A stretch of 64,000 bases of DNA from G016234445 sp964438865 (lineage in GTDB: Bacteria; Chloroflexota; Dehalococcoidia; Tepidiformales; Tepidiformaceae), in assembly GCA_964438865.1 (NCBI GenBank), contig CAYTMI010000002.1:124001-188000 (forward strand), given 5' to 3'. How positions within the stretch are numbered: the first letter of the stretch is position 1; the number at the start of each line of letters is the position of its first letter. The notes under the pieces are model-generated. The model had not been told where the DNA came from. It saw only the letters and a program-made list of their open reading frames with translations, and made no database searches. The position numbers and the translations under genes are program-made. Of the stretch, positions 59,219 through 64,000 are shown piece by piece.

Positions 59219-60412
59219 ATGTCGCTCCGGGGCAAAGCAGCCATCGCCGGGATCGGCGAATTCAGGCCATCGCGCTATACGGAGGGCGCAACGACGCTCG
59301 GGATGCTGGCCGAAGTCGCCCGCATGGCCGCCGACGACGCCGGGATCGAGCTGGCTGAAGTCGATGGCCTGATCACCGAATCGTTCGCCGAATCGCCGTT
59401 CATGGCGCCCTCCACCGTCGTCGAATACCTGGGGCTCGACGTGAAGTTCGCCGAGGTCGTCGACCTTGGCGGCGCGACCGGCGCGGGCATGGCGCTGCGG
59501 GCAGCGATGGCGATCGACGCGGGCCTTTGCGAGACCGTGATCTGCACCACGGCAGCCAGGCGCGAACGGCGGACGACGGAGGGGCCAAAGCGCTCCGCCG
59601 GGAGCGGGTGGGCCGGACGCCGGACCGACCGCACACCTTTCGCCGAATTCGAGATGCCCTATGGGGCGATCGGCGCGAACTTCGGCTATGCCATGATTGC
59701 GAACCGCTATCGCCACGAATACGGGGTCACGCCGGAGCAACTGGCGAAGATCGCCGTCGCCCAGCGTTACAACGCCTGCCACAACCCGGACGCGCTCTTC
59801 TTCGGGCAGCCCATCACCGTGGAGGACGTGCTCAATTCGCCGGTCATTGTCGACCCGCTCCACATGCTCGAAATCGTGATGCCGGTGGCGGGAGCGGCGG
59901 CGCTGGTGGTGACCAGTGCGAGGAGGGCGAGGAAGCTGAAGAACCGCCCGGCCTACATCCTCGGCGGGGGCGAACACACCACCCACCGCAGCCTTACCTA
60001 CGCGCCCAGCCTCACCGACACGGCGATCAAGGGCGCTGCCGACCAGGCCTTCAAGACCGCCGGGATCCGCCGCAAGGACATCGATGTGGCCAGCCTCTAC
60101 GACTGCTACACGATTACGGTCCTGCTAACGATCGAGGACGCGGGCTTCGCGAAGAAGGGCCAAGGCGGCCGTTTCGTCGACCAGCACGACCTCCAGTTCG
60201 ACGGGGACTTCCCCCTCAACCCGCACGGCGGACAGCTTTCCTTCGGGCAGGCAGGGCTCGCGGGAGGGATGTCCCACGTCACCGAAGCGGCGCGCCAGGT
60301 GATGGGCCGCGCGCCTGGCCGCCAGGTGAAGAAGTGCGAGTTCGCTTTCGTGAACGGGAACGGGGGGATCATGAGCGAGCAGGTCTCGCTGGTCCTGGGA
60401 GCCAACCGATGA
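59219..60412 (+). CDS. Thiolase-fold protein lacking catalytic Cys and His (lipid-transfer/aldolase-like)
   Basis: This 397-residue protein has a full thiolase fold of the SCP-x/lipid-transfer branch. At the position of the nucleophile, VDLGGATGAGMA has Gly85 where the left-end thiolase has Cys80. Near the C-terminus NPHGGQLSFGQAG has Gln344 in place of the His of GHP. Normal thiolase chemistry should be lost. Such Cys-less thiolases, when paired with a DUF35 protein, include retro-aldolases (Ltp2) that cut steroid side chains. The DUF35 partner follows with a 4-bp overlap. Confidence 0.85.
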   Translation: MSLRGKAAIAGIGEFRPSRYTEGATTLGMLAEVARMAADDAGIELAEVDGLITESFAESPFMAPSTVVEYLGLDVKFAEVVDLGGATGAGMALRAAMAIDAGLCETVICTTAARRERRTTEGPKRSAGSGWAGRRTDRTPFAEFEMPYGAIGANFGYAMIANRYRHEYGVTPEQLAKIAVAQRYNACHNPDALFFGQPITVEDVLNSPVIVDPLHMLEIVMPVAGAAALVVTSARRARKLKNRPAYILGGGEHTTHRSLTYAPSLTDTAIKGAADQAFKTAGIRRKDIDVASLYDCYTITVLLTIEDAGFAKKGQGGRFVDQHDLQFDGDFPLNPHGGQLSFGQAGLAGGMSHVTEAARQVMGRAPGRQVKKCEFAFVNGNGGIMSEQVSLVLGANR

Positions 60413-60888
60413 GCACCGAACCGAAGCCGCCAGCCGCTCCCTACCTCAAGCCGCTCCCGGAACCGACGCCGGTTTCGCAGCCGTTCTGGGACGCCGCGCG
60501 CCGCCACCGGCTCTTCATCCAGCGCTCCCGGAAGACCGGCAAGTACGTCTTCTATCCCCGCGCCGTCTCCCCCCACGGGCCCGCCGACACGCTTGAATGG
60601 GTGGAAGCGACAGGCCGGGGGACGGTCTACGCTTACACGGTCGCGCGCCGCCCCACCGCCCCGCAGTGGGCCGAAGACGTGCCCTACGTCATCGCCATCG
60701 TCGAACTGGAAGAAGGCCCGCACCTGACGACGAACATCGTCGGCTGCTCCCCAGAAGCGGTCAGCATCGGGATGCCCGTGGTGGTGGAATTCGATGACGT
60801 GACGCCGGAAGTGACCCTGGTGAAGTTCCGTCCGGCCCGGCTTTCGACCGAGATCCCGGCGCCACCGGGCGGCCACGAGGGTGGCTGA
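60409..60888 (+). CDS. DUF35 OB-fold protein lacking zinc ligands
   Basis: This 159-residue protein keeps the N-terminal helix (PVSQPFWDAARRHRLFIQ) and the OB fold (TGRGTVYAYTVARRP, then DVTPEVTLVKFRPA) of DUF35. The ribbon between them reads QRSRKTG ... YPRAVSPHG, with Ser, Thr, Ser and Gly where four Cys are expected. It is coupled to the Cys-less thiolase-like gene. DUF35 proteins bind acyl-CoA and hold the thiolase-like subunit; this pair has diverged from the canonical site on both sides. Confidence 0.85.
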   Translation: MSTEPKPPAAPYLKPLPEPTPVSQPFWDAARRHRLFIQRSRKTGKYVFYPRAVSPHGPADTLEWVEATGRGTVYAYTVARRPTAPQWAEDVPYVIAIVELEEGPHLTTNIVGCSPEAVSIGMPVVVEFDDVTPEVTLVKFRPARLSTEIPAPPGGHEGG

Positions 60889-60964
60889 GGAGTTGCCACG
60901 GGGTTAAGGAACGCCGCTACCATGCCGATACCCATCACGGGCAACCTGCCCCGCGGTGACGAAG

Positions 60965-61411
60965 ATGAGCCTCGTCTTTCTGGTGGTGGATGACAATGAA
61001 GCAGACCGCGCGGCGGCGCTGCATCAGCTCGAGCGGAGCTACCCGCATTCGGCCCTCCTCCAGGCGGCCGGCGCGCAGCCGGCGATGCGTCTGTTGGAAG
61101 AACGGCGCGTGGTCCCGTCCCTCGTGCTGCTGGACTACGCGATGCCGGGAGCGAACGGGCTCGATTTCCTCAACGACCTTCGTCACGCCCGCTGGCTTGA
61201 GCGCGTCCCTGTCGCCATCCTGAGCGAACCGATCGCCGACCGGCTGGTGGTGCAGTGTTACCGCCTCGGCGCCTGCGAATTCCTCGCCAAGCCGCTGCGG
61301 ACCTTCGAGTTGCGCCAGTGTGTCCGCGAGTTCGCCCGGCCGGCCGAACAGATGGCCTCCGCGACCCTGGTCCCCCCCAGTGGTGGCGGCGCGAGGGTGA
61401 GCGCAGCGTGA
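60965..61411 (+). CDS. Stand-alone response-regulator receiver
   Basis: This 148-residue protein is a CheY-like receiver: acidic pair in FLVVDDNEADR, phospho-acceptor Asp in SLVLLDYAMPG, and Lys in FLAKPL. Residues past ~125 form a short unstructured tail with no output domain. ATG 60965 is preferred to GTG 60956, though neither has a strong ribosome site. No histidine kinase lies in the window. Its 3' end is convergent with the next gene, 3 bp apart. Confidence 0.87.
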   Translation: MSLVFLVVDDNEADRAAALHQLERSYPHSALLQAAGAQPAMRLLEERRVVPSLVLLDYAMPGANGLDFLNDLRHARWLERVPVAILSEPIADRLVVQCYRLGACEFLAKPLRTFELRQCVREFARPAEQMASATLVPPSGGGARVSAA

Positions 61412-61414
61412 GCG

Positions 61415-62329
61415 CTACGGCGCCGCGCAGAGTTCGCGAAGCGCCTGCCGCACCTCAGCCGCCCGCTCGACGTTCTCTTCCGGCGACGCCTGCATCGGCA
61501 GGAGGTTGATGTGCCGTGCCCCGGCCTCGACGTAGCGGGCGATGAACTCGGCGACTTCCCGGGCGGTGCCGTAGGGCGTGTAGCGTTCGAAGCGGTCGAA
61601 GGGCAGGCGGTAGGTGCTCTCCATGCCCGCGGCGACCAGTTCGCGCGCGGAAGCCCGGTCATCCGCCACAGTCGTCCAGAACTGCATGCCGTATTCGATC
61701 GCCCCCGGGTCCCGGCCGGAAGTCACAGCAGCCTCCGTCACGACTTCTTGGAGTTGGCGGAAGCGTTCGAGCGACTGCCAGATCCCGGTGTAGCCGTCCC
61801 CGTAGCGGCCGGCCCTCCGGAGCGCGGCGTCGCTTCTCCCGCCGACAAAGATCGGCACCGGCCCGAGAGGCTTCGGATAGACCGTCACCTGATCGAGGTC
61901 GAAGTGCTTGCCGTGGAAGGTGACGCCGTCCTCTGTCCAGAGCCGCCGCAGGATCTGCAGGGCTTCGTTGGTGCGGGCGCCGCGGGTGCGCGGGTCGACG
62001 CCGCAACTAGTGAACTCGTGGGGGTCTTCGCCACCGATGCCCACGCCGAAGATGAACCGCCCGAGACTGAGCTGCGAGAGCGACGCCACCTGGAGCGCCA
62101 CTGGCACCGGGTGACGCAGCGGCAGGAGATAGACGCCGGTCTTGAGCGTGACTCGCTCGGTAACCGCGGCCAGGGCCGTCAGCGTCTGGAGGCCGTCATA
62201 GCCGAAGCCGAAGAAGCTGACGTGGTCGCCGGTGAGCAGCCCGTCGAGACCAAGGCGCTCTGCCCGGCGAGCAGCGTCGAGGACCATCGGGCCCGTCGTG
62301 CCAGCGCGGACATCCCAGCCGCGGACCAT
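61415..62329 (-). CDS. LLM-class (F420-dependent-like) oxidoreductase
   Basis: This 304-residue luciferase-like TIM-barrel protein probably uses F420 or FMN. Family marks are RAERLGLDGLLTGDHV, LKTGVYLLPLRHPVPVALQVASL, GVGIGGEDPHEF and PVPIFVGGRSDAALRRAGRYGDGY. These features match F420-type members more than bacterial luciferase, but the cofactor cannot be fixed by eye. The substrate is unknown. It stands alone between convergent and divergent neighbours. Confidence 0.86.
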   Translation of the reverse strand: MVRGWDVRAGTTGPMVLDAARRAERLGLDGLLTGDHVSFFGFGYDGLQTLTALAAVTERVTLKTGVYLLPLRHPVPVALQVASLSQLSLGRFIFGVGIGGEDPHEFTSCGVDPRTRGARTNEALQILRRLWTEDGVTFHGKHFDLDQVTVYPKPLGPVPIFVGGRSDAALRRAGRYGDGYTGIWQSLERFRQLQEVVTEAAVTSGRDPGAIEYGMQFWTTVADDRASARELVAAGMESTYRLPFDRFERYTPYGTAREVAEFIARYVEAGARHINLLPMQASPEENVERAAEVRQALRELCAAP

Positions 62330-62456
62330 GACCGAAACATGCGGTGGTTCCAGGGTTCGCCTCCCTGCCGGATTCTACCCGGCGAGCGCCGGGCATGGCG
62401 CGGTTGCGGATGATTCGTCATAGTCAGGCTACCGAGACGGCCCCAGGAGTACTGGC

Positions 62457-63167
62457 ATGACCCACGGCCCAGCCCGCACCCCGGCGATCTTCGACCGCGC
62501 CTTCCTCACGGACGTGGAGGATGTGACGGAGCTTATCCTGGTCCGCCACGGCGAGCAGTACATCCCGGACCCGCGCAATGGCCCGTTCGGCGAGACCATC
62601 GACCCGCCCCTGAGTGAACGCGGCCAGCGCCAGGCCCAGCTCGTCGGCGAACGGTTTTCGACCCAGCGCATCGACGCGGTCTACGCGAGCCCGTTGCGGC
62701 GGGCGCTGGACACCGGCCTCGCGATAGCGAAGCACCACCGGCTGACGCCCACCGTCCTCCATGACCTGCGCGAAGTTGAGGTCTTCCGCGACATCCCCGC
62801 GGACCAGTCGGCCCTGGAGTTCCTGGGGTTGGGACTGCTGACCGGTCTCCGCGAACGGATGCTGCGTGAGAAGAAGTGGGATGTGTACCCGTATTCCGAG
62901 TCGAGCTACGACTTCCGCAAGCGGACGATCAACGCCATCGAAACGATCATCGCCGAGAACGAGGGGAAACGCGTGGTGGTGGCGTGCCACGGGGGCGTGA
63001 TCAACTCGTACCTTGGCTACGTCGTCGGTTCCCCGTTCGACATGTTCTTCCGCCCGGCCCACACCGCGGTGAACGTCGTCGCTTCTGGACACGGGGTGCG
63101 CGCGCTCCACGCCCTGAACGACATCCACCACCTGGAGACGGCCGAAGGCAGCTTCCTCAGCCACTGA
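62457..63167 (+). CDS. Histidine phosphatase (phosphoglycerate mutase-like)
   Basis: This 236-residue enzyme has the RHG motif in LILVRHGEQ (catalytic His), YASPLRRALDTGLAIA for the second Arg, and VVACHGGVINSYLG for the second His. The RHG-to-CHGG order is that of the dPGM-like branch. It could be a broad sugar-phosphate phosphatase. Codons and GC fit the area; GGAGTAC precedes the ATG. Its end is convergent with the acyl-CoA dehydrogenase at 13 bp. Confidence 0.87.
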   Translation: MTHGPARTPAIFDRAFLTDVEDVTELILVRHGEQYIPDPRNGPFGETIDPPLSERGQRQAQLVGERFSTQRIDAVYASPLRRALDTGLAIAKHHRLTPTVLHDLREVEVFRDIPADQSALEFLGLGLLTGLRERMLREKKWDVYPYSESSYDFRKRTINAIETIIAENEGKRVVVACHGGVINSYLGYVVGSPFDMFFRPAHTAVNVVASGHGVRALHALNDIHHLETAEGSFLSH

Positions 63168-63180
63168 GACGCGCCACGGG

Positions 63181-64000
63181 TCATTCCGCTCCTGCGGCGC
63201 CCAACGAGAAGTTCTCGACCAGGGTATCCAGCCCGAGGCCGAGCGGCGGACGGAGCGCCGTCCCCGCGAACGAGTCGGCGAAAGCGCGGGCGACGGGGCT
63301 CTTCCGCGAGTAGTGGCGTCCCCCACCCAGGGCGAACAACTCGGCGGCCAGTTTCGTCGCCTCCGCGGTGACGTGCGTCTTCGTCCGGAGCACGCGCGCA
63401 GCCAGCGCGGGACCCCCGGCGGGGCGCCACATGGCGGCGGTCTCCAGGAGGTAGGCAAGCAGCGCTTCGTAGCGCATCGTCGCCTCGCTGAAGCGGAGGC
63501 GGAGTGCCGGCGACTGAGGGGCAGGCGTGGCCAGTGCGCGGAGGATGGCGCCGGCGCAACCAAGGGGAATGGCCGCGAACAGGCAGTACCAGTACCCCAG
63601 CGGCTGCGCCAATGCGAGGAAGTTCGGGAAACCCATGAGGCCTTCCGTAGGCGCTTCGGAATAGCGGACGGTGTTGCTTTCCGTGGACCGCATCCCGAAG
63701 CCGTCCCAGTCGTCCAGCACCTCCACGCCCGCGCCGTTCGGTTTCACGAAGAAGAACTCGACGATCCCGCAGTCAGGCAGGTCTTTCGGCTCGACTCGGG
63801 CGGTGGAGAGAAAGTGGTCCGCGTAGCGCCCGGCGGAGGCGAGGATCTTTTCGCCGGTGATGCGAAAGGTGCCATCGCTCTCGCGAGTAGCGACCGTTTT
63901 CGTGGCAGCGAGCGAACCGCCGGCCCCGCGTTCGGAGTTGCAGGCGGCGTACCATTCGCCCCGGACCACACGGGCGGCGACATCCTCGACCTGTGCCCGC
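63181..64000 (-). CDS. Acyl-CoA dehydrogenase family protein (5' end cut by window)
   Basis: The reading frame runs to the right edge, so the start lies outside. The visible 273 residues cover the middle and C-terminal domains: the flavin region CNSERGAGGSLAATKT, ITGEKILASAGRYADHFLST, and a helical C-terminus (FALGGGRHYSRKSPVARAFADSF). The catalytic Glu is not obvious in the visible part. It is shorter in C-terminal motifs than the copy at 30045-31232 and may act on unusual acyl-CoAs or as an oxidase-like relative. Confidence 0.82.
   Translation of the reverse strand, partial: RAQVEDVAARVVRGEWYAACNSERGAGGSLAATKTVATRESDGTFRITGEKILASAGRYADHFLSTARVEPKDLPDCGIVEFFFVKPNGAGVEVLDDWDGFGMRSTESNTVRYSEAPTEGLMGFPNFLALAQPLGYWYCLFAAIPLGCAGAILRALATPAPQSPALRLRFSEATMRYEALLAYLLETAAMWRPAGGPALAARVLRTKTHVTAEATKLAAELFALGGGRHYSRKSPVARAFADSFAGTALRPPLGLGLDTLVENFSLGAAGAE

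Noticed and set aside
1..64000. CRISPR arrays, tRNA or rRNA genes, insertion sequences
   Set aside because: No regular direct repeats, tRNA cloverleaf candidates or transposase genes were found by reading the intergenic spaces, nearly all of which are short.

Overview
The window is a GC-rich, densely packed chromosomal segment. Its 66 protein genes are mostly in same-strand runs that overlap by 4 bp (ATGA/GTGA). The gene set (tRNA-Trp T-box operon, F420-type luciferase-like oxidoreductase, SCP-x thiolase/DUF35 pairs, acyl-CoA dehydrogenases, an E1/E2 dehydrogenase complex without E3, DUF3048, HerA/NurA, SelB) suggests a Chloroflexota-like bacterium, perhaps a Dehalococcoidia relative. That placement is inference; no rRNA or tRNA gene is present to test it. 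I saw no CRISPR array, insertion sequence or prophage.

Layout. 1-1525 (minus): a thiolase cut by the window edge and its zinc-ribbon DUF35 partner. 1717-2895: a secreted glucuronyl C5-epimerase-like protein. 2950-15968: a tryptophan operon behind a UGG-specifier T-box. Its order is trpB2, a 36-codon ORF, a four-helix-bundle protein, trpS, trpE, two Nudix-like genes (the second fused to a carboxymuconolactone decarboxylase domain), a HAD phosphatase, an unknown gene, trpG, trpD, trpC, trpF, trpB, a CPBP membrane protease and trpA. An extended -10 promoter inside trpA and another just before aroH lead into chorismate mutase, DAHP synthase and scpA. The assembly gap in trpB2 is an unmerged contig overlap, not a real frameshift.

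18386-25067: an MFS exporter and a VanZ-like protein (minus), ribF-tyrS, two small tandem paralogues, sixA, and a convergent Ppx/GppA phosphatase. 25190-36232: a small secreted protein, E1alpha-E1beta-E2, DUF3048, an acyl-CoA dehydrogenase with a palindromic operator, a Xer-type recombinase, an HD protein resembling the back half of a CCA-adding enzyme, and yajC-secDF. 36304-45127 (minus): SirB1-like, Crp/Fnr, a degenerate glycerophosphodiesterase, hemW, selB, nurA, an unknown gene and herA. 45173-47964 (minus): a Zn/Mn ABC importer behind a triple TTGCAA operator.

48142-50626: a metallo-beta-lactamase-fold hydrolase, a GcvT/YgfZ-like protein and an unknown. 50634-53701 (minus): a HELGH metallopeptidase, a SIMPL lipoprotein, and an anti-sigma/ECF sigma pair. 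53782-59117: a signal peptidase I with a roughly 785-residue disordered N-terminal extension, pyrE, a DinB-like protein and a long folP. 59219-64000: a second thiolase/DUF35 pair that has lost the thiolase nucleophile, the catalytic His and the zinc ligands, then an orphan receiver, an LLM oxidoreductase, a histidine phosphatase and a cut acyl-CoA dehydrogenase.

Two promoter styles recur. One is an extended -10 of the form TGCTANNNT. The other is a TANNNT box ending 6-9 nt before a start codon, which suggests leaderless mRNAs. The strongest leads are the giant LepB, the NurA-X-HerA cluster, the contrasting thiolase/DUF35 pairs, the extra genes inside the trp operon and the leaderless promoter pattern.
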